NCBI GenBank assembly: GCA_026874595.1
Contig: CM049309.1
Coordinates: 1,214,076-1,278,075 of the forward strand
Direction: 5' to 3'
DNA length: 64,000 nt
DNA from: Sipunculus nudus
Lineage: Eukaryota > Annelida > Sipuncula > Golfingiida > Sipunculidae
Shown here in pieces: positions 35,843 to 49,400 of this stretch. Position numbers and translations under genes: made by a program. How positions within the stretch are numbered: the stretch's first letter is position 1; every line of letters starts with the position of its first letter. The notes under the pieces were generated by a model. The model had not been told where the DNA came from, did no database searches, and worked only from the letters and a program-made list of their open reading frames with translations.

Positions 35843-38022
35843 ACAGTTCTTTGTTGAGTATTTATTAAATATCATTAAAGTTTATGTGAAACATAATTTT
35901 CCGTATATACAGGATTATTACAGGATTTTTGGCTATTCATCTTGTCAGGTTAGTGCTTAAAACCCTCGGGTCTCCCTCTCCCAGTATTGAAGTTAATTTG
36001 ATAACAGTTCATGGATTTAAATGCACTGTGTATGCAAAAGGAGCAATTATGAATTTTCGATAACTTTGATATCAACCCGTAGCACGGATTACATATTTAG
36101 CAATTTAAAAATCTGAGATGAAAGTAAAAGACCTTGCAACTCATTTGAAAAGTAAATTCGACTCTTTCCCAGTATTTGAACTTTTTTTTCACCCCGAAAT
36201 TCCTTATACAAATTGACTGTCTCGCCACTGTGAATAATGATGCTGTAAAACGCCGTGAACGGGTACTTAGTTAAACATGGCAGATTCCAGGAATCGTTCC
36301 GGATAGGAAATGACTGATGAGCCTGCATGATCTCGGCTGACAGGAGTAATAGCCGGCTTCTGAGTGATTACAACGGTTGGGAGGAAGCCGGCCGGCGCGG
36401 AGCCCCGATCAGCTGGCGATCAGCTGATTGCATACTGCCTTCCGTGACTCAAGTTCCAGCGGAACGCCATACACTCTCACAGGCTATCTGCGTGGCATTC
36501 CTGCAGTTAAAATGTAAGTCAGACACGAAAACAAATGAGTTGTCGGCTAATGGCCAACAAAGCTTTATACTTCCACCCACTGTGGGCAGTTTGCGGTCAT
36601 GACGCAACAAGCATGATGATAATCTGATAATTGCTGCTGAGAATTTTGGCCTTGTAAACCGCTATATACGTGTGTAGGCCAAGGCTGCCCCAGCCGGGGT
36701 TGCTTATTTCAAAGCTGTCTTGTGTTATACTGGTTTCTGACCTGCATAAACCTTCACTCTTGTACCCCTCGTCAACCTTGTCCTGATACTAAACAGTTGT
36801 AGCTTGAGGGTTTTTAATAAAGGGGTAAACAGTAGAGGGAACAAGTTAATTTATCGGACCAAAGAACAGGTTAAGATAAGTTAGAAAGGGAGCTGGTTCC
36901 TGAAGGCAGACTGCACTTGTTTAACTGTGAATGAAAATTTCAGCCTGACAAACACAGTACACAAGTTAGAACTTGGCGACATCTCATCTAGTTAAATGTT
37001 TTATGATATTGTTTGTGTATTAGTTCCAGGAACAATTGCGTATTCAAGCCTAAATAATCGCAAAGGATAATGGTAAACCTGTACAACAAGTATAACTTCA
37101 TTTGTATGTATATAAAGTTATGAAGAAATTAAAAAAATAACGGTCAAAGCACCTGCACAGACTCAACACGAATGACCATCTTAGGTTTACCACCTGCACA
37201 GACTCAACCCAACCATCTTGGGTTAACCACCTGCACCCACTCAACCCCACTGACCATCTTTGGTTTACCAGATGCTTTATGGACTCAGACAAAACGTTTA
37301 CCGTATTATCCCAGCTTCGACAACATCAATTTCGTAAATTCATATATGATTACTTTCACATAGGCCTAATGCCAAATACAATTAGAACGTATATACTTTC
37401 AAATTATACTATGTACGATTATTATTAGTTTCCAAACTGAGTGGTATAAAATAATTGAAATTTTTGTGATATAATCATATTCGAATACTTTAATACACAT
37501 AATATCAGGCAGTAGTTTTGTATCTTGTTAAATGTGATCAAATGAGTACAATTCTTCAGGTTAATTAAAAAATTAAACATGCTCAGTATTCCATATAACT
37601 GTTTATCAAAGGCGCAGTGTTTTAATTTTTGGGGTTAAGGGCGGTTCAAGTACTTTCCTTAGAGGTTTTGTGTGTTTGTGAATTGTAGTGATCAAGGTTT
37701 TAGGGTACGTGTAATAGCATACAGAAAGTTATAGATTAAAATCTCACATTCGCATTTCAGTGTAAACTGCAGTTATACAGTATATGCAATCAGTTAATAA
37801 TAACAATAAAAAAAATTATTAAATTTTAGATCATATAATGATTTTTCAAATGGTATATTTTACATTTTCTGGTTTAGCAATACAACAGACTAAACTATGC
37901 AGTATACAAACCGTAAACATATAAAAGTGCATTTGATGATAATATAATAAACTTTATTAACAATAACATTTTGCATGCGTTTCCAATTGTTTTATATTTA
38001 ACAGATGCATTTAAATTTTTAC
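35843..38022. other. Intergenic with small 40-bp repeat
   Basis: Three to four copies of CACCTGCACAGACTCAAC with ACCATCTT.GGTTTAC lie at 37150-37275. A GC-richer patch at 36330-36600 contains GATCAGCTGGCGATCAGCTG but no recognised gene. Confidence 0.4.
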
Positions 38023-38222
38023 CTCCGGACTGACATTGAACCCATGCCTGTGTGTTAATGGACTTGTATTCGGACACTCTTATACAGGGCCTGGATAGAT
38101 CTGACGCTATACTGAGAAAGTCCTCCAGGTGCATGCAATCTACGTCCTGGGCCCGAGAGTACTGTGAAACGCCTTCTTTCAAAGATTCACTGATAAGACG
38201 GTGGGCATATTTCCATGTATAG
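38023..38222 (-). CDS. Candidate internal exon, unknown protein
   Basis: I do not recognise this protein. A strong acceptor (CTTGTTTGTGTGTCTTGTTT then GACAG) is followed by 200 bases open in one frame only, ending at donor GGAG|GTAAAA. The frame gives 66 residues, starting YTWKYAHRLISESLKEG and ending AWVQCQSG. The composition looks protein-like (mixed charged, aromatic and Cys residues) and base composition is higher in GC than the surroundings. No partner exon was found on either side, so it could be an isolated relic, part of a non-coding transcript or chance. It lies between the two divergent genes. Confidence 0.3.
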
Positions 38223-38396
38223 CTGTCAAACAAGACACACAAACAAGCCCGCTCCAGACCCCCTGCCGTTACCATATATACCATTCCTAACCAATTACCA
38301 ATGTCATCTGCGCCACCACGATGACGTGCGTTGTGTATTTCAGAGAGGGATGGCCAAGCGTGAATTTATAATTTTGCTTTACAAAGTTTATATAAG

Positions 38397-38397
<1 letters not shown>

Positions 38398-38474
<77 letters not shown>
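38398..38474. repeat. (TA)n microsatellite
   Basis: Long perfect TA repeat. Confidence 0.95.
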
Positions 38475-38475
<1 letters not shown>

Positions 38476-40915
38476 CCAAGCTGGCTCAACAGTAATTCCG
38501 GTCAAACCATACATGTATATATTTTATTTAGATATATGCCTGAACGCATCCTGTGAAATCTTAATGTACAGCTCTAGCTGAAGAAAATAACTTTTACTGA
38601 AGTGAACATCGTCAAGCGTGCACGCTTCCCCTCAATACAATAATAATTATAGTAATAATTATCTGCTGCATGTTTGGTGACCTATTTATAGAAGTGTGTA
38701 CGATTCTCATCGGCACTGGCCATTGTGGATCATCTCAAGAACCAATCGGACAACTGCCGTGAAATTATTTAACTACTGAAGTTTGTAACCAATGTGTGGG
38801 TGTTTAACCTATCGAAGCAACAATCGTGATTTTTTTTCGCATGCATTTTTTTAACAATTATTAATCGATAAAATTATTGTATTTACAAATTCAGTCCGGC
38901 TACCTTGGATTTTTGTGAACCTTTAATTAAGAAGCATACCTATAAGAGGATAGAGTGTACGCGATTCGGTTTAATAACTGCATATCAGAGATCAAATTTC
39001 TATATAAGGCCAAATAGAAATTTCGGAAGTCCTTGTTTGCAATTTATTCCAAGAATTGCCATGGAATTTCAATGAAGTTTGGTATACCTATATATGAGAA
39101 GTCGGCTATCAAATTTCAGACCGCTTTGAAATGCAGAATTGCTTTCTGAAAGCCACCTTGCATTTCATTGCGCGCATTAATTGTCTCACGACTCTGGGCT
39201 TCGTACCTGGTTTTCTAATGGAGGACCTTTACCATCTAAAAATCTTTAAACATTTGCACTCTTTTTTTTCACAACTTGTTCTACTGTTTTGGAGATATTT
39301 TCATTTGCAAGGGTAGTCCAACATCAGAAGGTATATTGCCAAATAACTTTCTGTTTACCAAGAAAGTAAATAGATATATAATGAAACAGCTTATTTTAAA
39401 CGCCATTGCTACTCGATAATATTCAAGAAATGCATTGACAGGAGTAAACCACCTATGTGCATCACACATTGACTGTATATTAATCAGCCCATAAATAAAT
39501 TGCATGTAATGTGCCGTTAAAGTAAATATGACAAATGATGCAAGGTCATGTATAAAATATATGCGGTCCAAAGGCCTAAATAGAGGATAGAAAATATTAA
39601 AATATTTGAAAATATTAACCGATATAATGTGACAAATAGTATTAATAGTATCAACTTCAGTAAAAATTTAACAAGAATTTTTATTAAATAATTGACCAAT
39701 AAAACCTGTAGCCTTTAAGAGGGGGATATATGTAAACTAAGAACGATGATTTGTAACCCGGACTCCGGGGATGATATACAGATTCCGACAGACCGTTCTT
39801 TCACAAGAGTCCGTCATCGATAAACTGTGCTGACATGTGGTTGTATATTTGAAGGCAGACTGCCAGAGTGATGATTTGGACTGGACAGCCGAGCTACAGA
39901 GGTCGGGTGGGGCAGTCGAATGGCTCAAGTGAGTCGTTCAATCACTTTGAATGATGCCTCCATTATGTCTGCGTCTGCCTGCCCAATCTAACTCTAACAG
40001 TTTTCGTCACTTGGTTATCACAGTTTTATCATTTTATCCCTTTGCAAAGAGGGAATTCGCCAAGAATGTATATATATGTTAAGTATGGTGATACGCTTCA
40101 GGACCGAATATATGTATACCCGTCATGTTTATATTTGGCAGACAAAATATTTATATGTTTCAGGACTGGAGCATCATAATTTACTTATTTTATTTGTTTG
40201 TAAAAAGGGCGAATGTTCAACGAATGTGCAGAACTCTACAGCAGTTTAAATGTTATAAAAATTGATTAATACTTTCACTGATTTCTACACCGTAATTTTT
40301 AAAGAAAATGTGAACTAGTTTATAGAAATCTTATATTGTATTCAGCTCATAATGAACAAACAGAATTATGCACCGGGTCAAGGTTTAGCCGTTAAATTTG
40401 GCTTAGTAGGCAATTATACAATAATGTCGCTATAGTCGTACTGTATTGTAAAGACCATCTATTCTATTGCATCGATAACTCTGTATAAAAATTTCCTACT
40501 TGAAACCTAAGGCAACGAGTAATGTATTATCACAAATGAACAAGTGAATTTCAATTAAAACCATTTTGTATATCCCATCTTAATCGTAACCGCCGCCATT
40601 TCCTGTGTTTCGCATGACACGGCAGTCAAGCACTTTAACCTTGGAAGACATACTTGCATGGCGACAAAACATTTTCCCTGAATTATAATTGTAACGGAAT
40701 CTTTTCCGCACATTGGACGGATGGTTAAAGGTACACACGTGTGGCATATCTAACGGCTGAACTGGTTTATCTGGTTATCATACGTTCATTAATCATGACG
40801 CCTTACTTGTAAGACGTCATTTAAAGTGACAAAAATATTAATTTGTTCTCCCCCGAGATTTTTAGTATGATTTTCTGTGCGACAAGTCGTCCCGGTCTGA
40901 TATCTAGACTGCTCT
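38475..40915. other. Intergenic, nothing recognised
   Basis: AT-rich. A GC-richer island at 39740-39940 has short open frames on both strands but no motif and no consistent splice sites. Confidence 0.35.
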
Positions 40916-42744
40916 CCTATATGATAGCTATCTAGGCTGACTCTCCTATATGATAGATATCTAGGCTGACTCTCCTATATGATAGCTATCTAGGCTGACT
41001 CTCCTATATGTGAGAGACATTTAGGCTGACTCTCCTATATATGATAGACATCTAGGCTGCCTCTCCTATATGATACCTATCTAGGCTGACTCTCCTATAT
41101 GTGAGAGACATCTAGGCTGACTCTCCTATATGATAGATATCTAGGCTGACTCTTCTGTATATAATAAACATCTAGGCTGACTCTCCTATATGATAGCTAT
41201 CTAGGCTGATTCTCCTATATGATAGATATGTAGGCTGACTCTTCTGTATATGATAGCTATCCAGGCTGACTTTCCTATATATGATAGACATCTTGGCTGC
41301 CTCTCCTATATGTGAGACATCTAGGCTGACTCTCCTATATGATAGATATCTAGGCTGACTCTTCTGTATATGATAAACATCTAGGCTGACTCTCCTATAT
41401 GTGAGAGACATCTAGGCTGACTCTCCTATATGATAGATATCTAGGCTGACTCTTCTGTATATAATAAACATCTAGGCTGACTCTCCTATATGATAGCTAT
41501 CTAGGCTGATTCTCCTATATGATAAATATGTAGGCTGACTCTTCTGTATATGATAAACATCTAGGCTGCCTCTCCTATATGTGAGAGACATCTAGGCTGA
41601 TTCTCCTATATGATAGATATCTAGGCTGACTCTGCTGTATATAATAAACATCTAGGCTGACTCTGCTATATGATAGATATCTAGGCTGACTCTTCTAAAT
41701 AAGATAAACATCTAGGCTGACTCTCCTATATGTGAGAGACATTTAGGCTGACTCTCCTATATGTGAGAGACATATAGGCTGACTCTCATATATGATAGAT
41801 ATCTAGGCTGACTCTTCTGTATATAATAAACATCTAGGCTGACTCTCCTATATGATAGCTATCTAGGCTGACTCTCCTATATGATAGATATCTAGGCTGA
41901 CTCTTCAGTATATGATAAACATCTAGGCTTACTCTCCTATATGTGAGAGGAATCTAGGCTGATTCTCCTATATGATAGATATCTAGGCTGACTCTGCTGT
42001 ATATAATAAACATCTAGGCTGACTCTTATATATGATAGATATCTAGGCTGACTCTTCTGAATAAGATAAACATCTAGGCTGACTCTCCTATATGTGAGAG
42101 ACATCTAGGCTGACTCTCCTATATGTGAGAGACATCTAGGCTGACTCTTCTATATGATAGATATCTAGGCTGACTCTTCTGTATATGATAGACATCTAGG
42201 CTGACTCTACTATATGTGAGAGACATCTAGGCTGACTCTCCTGTATGATAGATATCTAGGCTGACTCTGCTATATGTGAGAGACATCTAGGCTGACTCTC
42301 CTATATGTGAAAGACATCTAGGCTGACTCTCTTATTCGACAGATATCTAGGCTGACTCTTCTGTATATGATAAACATCTAGGCTGACTCTCCTATATGAT
42401 AGACATCTAGGTTGACTCTCCTATATGATAGATATCTAGGCTGACTCTTCTGTATATGATAAACATCTAGGCTGACTCTCCTATATGTGAGAGACATCTA
42501 GGCTGACTCTCCTATATGTGAGAGACATCTAGGCTGACTCTCCTATATGTGAGAGACATCTAGGCTGACTCTTCTATATGATAGATATCTAGGCTGACTC
42601 TTCTGTATATGATAGACATCTAGGCTGACTCTACTATATGTGAGAGACATCTAGGCTGACTCTCCTGTATGATAGATATCTAGGCTGACTCTTCTGTATA
42701 TAATAAACATCTAGGCTGACTCTCCTATATGATAGATATCTAAG
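40916..42744. repeat. 30-bp minisatellite array, about 60 units
   Basis: Units of 28-34 bp follow CTAGGCTGACTCTCCTATAT then GATAGATAT or GTGAGAGACAT. At least three unit subtypes alternate (GATAGATAT, GTGAGAGACAT, GTATATAATAAACAT) and form recurring blocks, so the array grew by duplication of multi-unit segments. Confidence 0.95.
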
Positions 42745-44638
42745 CGAATATGTAGAGAACTTTTGTTTGCACTCGCCAGCTACAATGCATTATAGAAAGT
42801 ATGAAGGATGCGACCATTTCTTGGATCTCTAAGTTACATATGTAGACAGATTCTGCAGTTGATAATAAAGTTGAGGAATATTTAAAATATATTTCACAGA
42901 ATAACTAATACTATGCAACAGTTCTTATGTTCTAAACTTGCATGCATTGATAAATTAAAAGTACATAATAATCCTTTAGGTTCTAATGGTATATCACCAA
43001 AATGAAGGCTGTCTCCTTTGTCTTCTTATGCCCGTGCAGAAAGCTTGGCCCTGGGAAGGGGGCAGGGGTTAGTATGTCACCATGACAAACAATCAAGTAT
43101 CACATGCTACGGGGTCAAGGTTTACTCGTGCGTCTGCCACATGTCAACGCATCATCGTCCACCGCTCATCTGGTCAAATTACGACCAGCCGTCCCTGCTC
43201 GCACGCCAAATTTGTAACTTTGATTTATACCATGGTAACGACGTAACGGTTGTCTGGCAAAAGGGTTTTTTTTGTTTTCCAGAAGAATGAATCTTACACC
43301 ATTTTCATCGTTCAGTTTTTATTTATTTTTATTATTAGCTGTTTATATTAAAGATTTGATTGTCTGTGTATACATTGTTTGATGATTTGTCCGTTATGAC
43401 GGGGTGTCCGCTCCATGCAGAGAGGGTAGGGGAAGTCGATCCTTTTGCAGCCGGATGTTGAATACATTCGTTACGACAAATGTATTTTTTTTCATATTAT
43501 TAGCCACCATGTAAATGTGTATGTGAACAATTAACTTTTATTGTAACTTGTTGATTTTTATTATTTACTATGAAATCAGGCTATTTTTTTTAATTGGGTC
43601 ATTAATCTAATAATTTGTCGGAGAACAGTTTTCTGACATTAGTTGACGGTGGCTAGATTTTATCGCAGATAGATATGACACGTCATGTGTTTTCTATTTG
43701 AGTTCCCATATGTCCTTCAAATTCTTAATTTGTCGTTCTGTTCATGATCTATAAACATCTCGTCTCTGTAATCTTCTGTAATCTCTAGGCCTGTAATCCT
43801 TCGAGTTCACAAGTTAATAAAGACGAATAAATGTGTGATATTCTACGCCATTTGTGATTGTTCGGTCACACTGTGCGGACTCAGACTCGCAAGTAGAATC
43901 GACAGCTGGTGGACGGATGGTGTAACTCATATCAGTGACGCGTATCATACAATATCGGTGACTGGTTCATGTCGATTTCATGGATGGTGAAATAACCCAA
44001 CCGGGTCATTCGCCATAAGAGCAAGTCATAATTAAGACCTGTGCTCACCTGGGTCTGAACCCCAACAGAGCAAATTCTACGGCCGTGCGAGTGGTCATGA
44101 TGGCAGTGATCGTTCTTTGGTGTAAAACCCAGACAAGCAAATACGTTATCATCGTCGGCCCCGGGCCTATGTTAGAATAATTAACAAGGGTGACAATTTT
44201 ACGAAATCAAAGCTCGGCAAAACGGGAACTCTGCAAATGATGTCATTTTTTATAAGACCGGAAAATATTAGGAAATCTGAAGTATTTAAATTGCAGATTA
44301 CAATTTTAAGCTAAATTAAGGGAAAAATAAACTTCCTGTTTGAATGAGAGAATATTTTAAGTTGTTAGAGGGGTTCTTTAAATAGTAAAACGTTCAGTCG
44401 GCCCAGAGACAATCCATTAAGCGGGGTGTCCGCCCCAAAGGGGTTTCACTATACATACAATGTATGTATGTTTGTATATAGATGTGCTGGGACCAAAATG
44501 TGATTTCTATAAGAAAAAAGATACCGAATTGCTCAGTTACACATATATTATTCCTAATATTCACAATAAATGGTTCAACTATGTGTGTAATCATCAAAAG
44601 CTGCGGTGTCCGTGGAATATAGACCGGTTTCTTTGGTA

Positions 44639-44639
<1 letters not shown>
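42745..44639. other. Intergenic, nothing recognised
   Basis: A GC-richer patch at 43000-43260 has a 90-codon plus-strand open frame with no motif. No gene was assigned. Confidence 0.35.
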
Positions 44640-44681
<42 letters not shown>

Positions 44682-44691
44682 TATATATATA
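44640..44691. repeat. (TA)n microsatellite
   Basis: TA repeat with one AAAT interruption. Confidence 0.95.
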
Positions 44692-44850
44692 GATTCACGA
44701 CAGTGGATCCTAGGTCACACGTGTGTGGCATGTGATTATTTTGTCGAACATGCACACTGTGTGCGAGTGTATATGTGTGTGCATCAGTTATAGCTTCATT
44801 CGATATTCGTTTATACCTTTATAAAATGTTTATGCATGATATATTTATGC

Positions 44851-44855
<5 letters not shown>

Positions 44856-44910
<55 letters not shown>
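44856..44910. repeat. (TA)n microsatellite
   Basis: TA repeat. Confidence 0.95.
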
Positions 44911-44913
<3 letters not shown>

Positions 44914-45096
44914 TATTTCTTTAAATCTTCTAACATATATACAAACCCTATGCATGCATTGCCGGAAATGTTCACATAAATGAGGGACATCTGTATACAT
45001 TCACTCTGTATAAGAACTCTGTCTGTGGCTGTTTGGTGGCACTTTTTGATGTGGATGAAGAAAATAGGCTATTTTATAAAAAGAAATTGTTATTAT

Positions 45097-45098
45097 AA

Positions 45099-45166
<68 letters not shown>
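45097..45166. repeat. (TA)n microsatellite
   Basis: TA repeat with a single C interruption. It is the third TA tract within 550 bp. Confidence 0.95.
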
Positions 45167-45168
<2 letters not shown>

Positions 45169-45848
45169 CTGTCTTGATTTCGGGTATATTAACATATATA
45201 TGAAGCCGTAAAGGAATAACGATTCAAAGTGTCAAGTCCACCAGCTCCCGATAATTAATTTTGACTCTCTCATTATACACTGTGACATGCAGTGACATTA
45301 ATTATTGAATGGTTATCTAAACATCCGTGCATGTAAAAAGTGCGTGCGTTTGTGTGTCTCAGCTCAAGAACAAAGAATAGATAAGTTCAGCTTTAAGCTT
45401 AGTGCTTTGCAGTTTTTTCATATTCAGGTATAAATGTTTACACATATCAAAAGGATCATACTGAAATTGGAAATAAATAGATCAATAGAAAATAGAAAAA
45501 AAAATGCACCAATTTTGTTTGTACAAAGGATTTTGACAGGCCCTTTATAATTATTTCTGTTCACTATTAAGTGTGCAGATTCGATAGAACCATTTCCGAG
45601 CGAACTTTGTTCTAAATAAACAAAATTTACAACGAATCTTGAGTACAAGAGCCTTAAGAGTACTAGAAGGCCCTGGATCGTTCCGGGGGGTAGTTTAGAA
45701 CTCACAAAGCTCATGGTCACAACCACACTATTATATATAAATGATACTGATCTTTGTTAAAATCTTATAAATACTCTATTTGGCAGCTCAGTGGCGTTTA
45801 AGGAGTTTACAACAACTGTTCGATTGCAACTTGAGCTGGTAGAGCGTA

Positions 45849-45903
45849 GCTCCGCCCCATAGTAGATGGTGATTGACAGTTGGCACTGATGAAGGTTTAA
45901 AAG
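45849..45903 (+). promoter_or_regulatory. Candidate core promoter of the activin-like gene
   Basis: A GC box (GCTCCGCCCC, 45849-45858) lies 38 bp upstream of a TATA-like TTTAAAAG (45896-45903). Both lie about 120-170 bp before the ATG at 46022, and the DNA becomes GC-rich here. The spacing is plausible for a start near 45930. This is inferred from motifs only. Confidence 0.35.
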
Positions 45904-46021
45904 ATCGGGATTTCCTCGTGGCCGGTCCTTTCACGTTAGCAGAGACAGGGTAGATCCTCGCAGCGGCCGAGCTACACCAATAAGGCCTGGCGTGGCCAAA
46001 ATTCTGCGGGCATCTGCCATC

Positions 46022-46421
46022 ATGTCTACCCTTGACTTTTACCCCTGTCTCATTGTTCTGTCGGCGTTCGCAGCCCTGGGGAGATGCGCTGTGGTACAGC
46101 GACCCCCGGGGGGCGCGCCCCATGCAGCCCGGGTAATGTCCCCAAGGACGCCCTGCCCCGATTGCCGAAGCACTATCAAGTTAAACCCCGAGGAACTTAA
46201 AACACTCCGCCTAGAGATGATTAAAGCTCAAATCCTAGAGAAACTGCGCCTGCCGTCCCGACCCAACATCACAACCCCACGACAGAGTCTACCCCAGCCT
46301 TTGGTGGAGGGAACCGTCGTCGACACTCAGGGGGCTTATTCTTCTGTTAATAGCATCAGCTCTGATATGGATGACTTCTATGCCAAAACCACTGAGCTAG
46401 TCCAGTTTCCCAACAGAACCG
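46022..46421 (+). CDS. Activin-like gene, coding exon 1
   Basis: 133 codons plus one base. The ATG at 46022 has A at -3 and is followed at once by a good hydrophobic signal peptide (FYPCLIVLSAFAALG). The upstream in-frame extension has no ATG. The exon ends NRT plus G at donor ACCG|GTAGGT, phase 1. It covers the N-terminal propeptide. Confidence 0.93.
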
Positions 46422-49400
46422 GTAGGTGCCAAAATGTGTGTTTTTTTTGGTAATTTGGTATGCATGCATTATACCCTAAAAACGCTACATAGTATGGGGC
46501 TTTAGGCAGCTAGAGCTCTGTGTGTTTTATCGTATTTTTAAAGAAATTCAAACAACTTCTCTTCATAAAATAAACGATAAATGATTAAATACATAGACAT
46601 TTTATTATATTATATATATGGTTAATATACATGAAAAGTTCCGAAATTGACCAGTAGTTAATTCTCATTTATAATGAAAAATGCCATGTTAATTTTATTT
46701 TCCCTCTGTGTGAATAGTTAATTATATGTCATCAATTACTTGATTACATGCTACCAGAAGGCTATGTAATTTGATAGGCTTAAAGGTAACATACAAGTTG
46801 TAGACCTATAAAGTTCGAAACTTGCATGACCTTGAACGAAGTTTCCAAGCTGGCAGAGGGATCAACTTATCCTCTATCAAATGCGTCCCTGGACCTCGTT
46901 GGCCTCCTCATTTACAATATATAGCCACACTTAATTATCATTGAGATGGAGTCCTGAGCCCATTTGCCAAGGGACAGCCGTATCACTAATGTACTCTTGG
47001 TTTAGAAAGAGGGCCACCTTTCAAGGGATCAGGGTTTATATATTTTCCCAGGGGCCTAGACGCCCCGTAATCCGTACAAGCTATTAAACGCCGGACTGGG
47101 ACCTAGGGTTGTCACAGAACATGCAAATTTCTCGCAGCACTTGAAAGATACGGCAGCTTTTCTTGCCTCCCAGATCGTCTCCGTAAAGGTCTACCTTTGA
47201 CATAATGATTCAGATTAGCACACCCTGACGAATGACCTGTAATAAATGTTAAGCATACACATTCACAGATCTGCATATATATACAGGACCAAATTCATTT
47301 TTATGAATAGTTTTTATCTGAATACTGAGACTCAAACATATTTTCATTCCAGTGCTATACAACAGGCACTGATGATTAATAATTAGTTTAACAGCGAAAG
47401 GGTAGCATTCAGATTTGCTTTAACTTAACACCATTACAGGTATTTAATGATGACTGTTTTGCTGTGATCTTAACTATTTTTATCCCAGTAAATTGTTAAC
47501 ATCTTAATTTTTTTGTTCTTATTTAATTTCCTTTTTGAAATTATCTTTAAAGCGCTTTAAATATAATTGTCTAATTTCACCTTAATATACACCTCCATTT
47601 ATACATGTGTGTCACAACTTTGCATATGCGCCCGTCTTTCTATAAAAGGTTTCCTTTAAAATAAAAGACTGAAATAAAAAGACAGATATAAAGACAAAAT
47701 GATAAATACAATATCCGAAATACGCATCAAATACTGAAACATTTAAAAAATACATAACACTGGCTACTCTTTCGACCTCAGGCCAGAGCTGTAGTGACAA
47801 CCGCCTACTGACCGCATGCGGGACAGTAAAACATGGCCAGAGCTGTAGTGCCAACAGCCCACTGACCACATGGGGACAGTAAAACATGGCCAGAGCCGTA
47901 GTGACAACAGACCACATGGGGACAGTCAAACATGGCCAGAGTGGTAATGACAACAGCCTACTGACCATATGGGGACAGTCAAATAAGGCCAGAGCCGTAG
48001 TGACAACAGCCCACGGACCATATGGGGACAGTCAAATATGGCCAGAGCCGTAGTGACAACAGCCCATTGACCACATTGGGACAGTCAGACATGGCCAGTC
48101 CCGCAGTGACAACAACCCACTTACCACATGGGGACAGTCAGACATGGCCAGGGCCGTAGTGACAACAGCCCACTGACCATATGGGGACAGTCAAAGATGG
48201 CCAGGGCCGTAATGACAACAACCCGCTGACCACATGGGGACAGTCAAATATAGCCAGGGCCGTAGTGACAACAACCCACTGACCACATGGGGACAGTCAA
48301 GTATGGCCAGGGCCGTAATGACAACAGCCCACTGACCACATGGAGACAGTCAAATATGGCCAGGGCCGTAGTGACAACAGCCAACTGACCACATGGAGAA
48401 AGTCAAACATGACCAGAGCCGTAATGACAACAGCCCACTGACCACATGGGGACAGTTAACATGGCAAAAGCCGTAATGACAACAGCCCACTGACCACATG
48501 CATTGGGACAGTCAAACATACCCAGAGCCGTAGAGACAACAACCCGCTGACCACCTGGGGACAATCAAACATGGCCAGGGCCGTAGTGACAAGAGCCCCT
48601 GCTTTGTGCTTAATCATGCAAGTAAATATCTAGTTTTTTTTTGTACGAAACTTTGTCCCTTGGCCTTTATGGTGATTTTGCTCTATCTTAATCAGTCGTA
48701 CAACTATGGTATTATGCTGATTTCAGTATTTACCAGTTTATAAAGGGTGAGGCAGAGAGAGAGAAGGGAGAGCATGATTCCAGCATGTAAAACTCGTTTG
48801 TTATTTTATGGGGAAGGGATGAGATATATGCACGTTCTTGGCCTTCTTCGAGCAAGAACGGCAGAGGGCTACTTTTGCCCGTATCAGGAAGTTAACATTA
48901 GCACTAACTATGGTCTCGATTAAAAGGTCAAGAATTGCGTGATATAGTATAGAAAAAGGATTGGATGAAAAAATTGGCCACTTTTGAGATTGCAACAACA
49001 GTATATCAATGGTTGTTGTTGAAGTGCATTTCTGCACATTTTGCTCAAACGTGTAATTTTTACTCGTTTCTTATTTTTTTTTCAATTAAAAAATTAATGA
49101 TAATTATGATATGGCTATCTATATCTATTTCCCGAAAGGTGTTGGTAAAAATTACAAGCCACATTATATGTATACGAATAAACTGACCCTACACCCACTC
49201 AAAAGAACTAACTATGTGTAGTTTAACATCTCCACCAAAATGGACCCTTATTTTACATTGTAAAGAACGTGACACTGAGAAAATGTCACACGTATTATCC
49301 GAAAGCGTGGGCGGAAAAAGTAGAAACATGACTCTCACGGGACAGCTTTTGAACATTTGTGGAATATTTGACGGAAAGTTTTTCCTGTGTTGCCTGCAAG

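Noticed and set aside
35515-35857. Frames with IYIYIY and PPPP runs
   Set aside because: Direct translations of the TA microsatellite and the poly-C tract.
39737-39928. GC-richer island with frames on both strands
   Set aside because: I tried to fit exons on both strands. No pair of splice sites and frame gave a consistent result.
45788-46123. Minus-strand frame over the activin-like start
   Set aside because: It is antisense to the signal-peptide region; the plus strand is clearly the coding strand.
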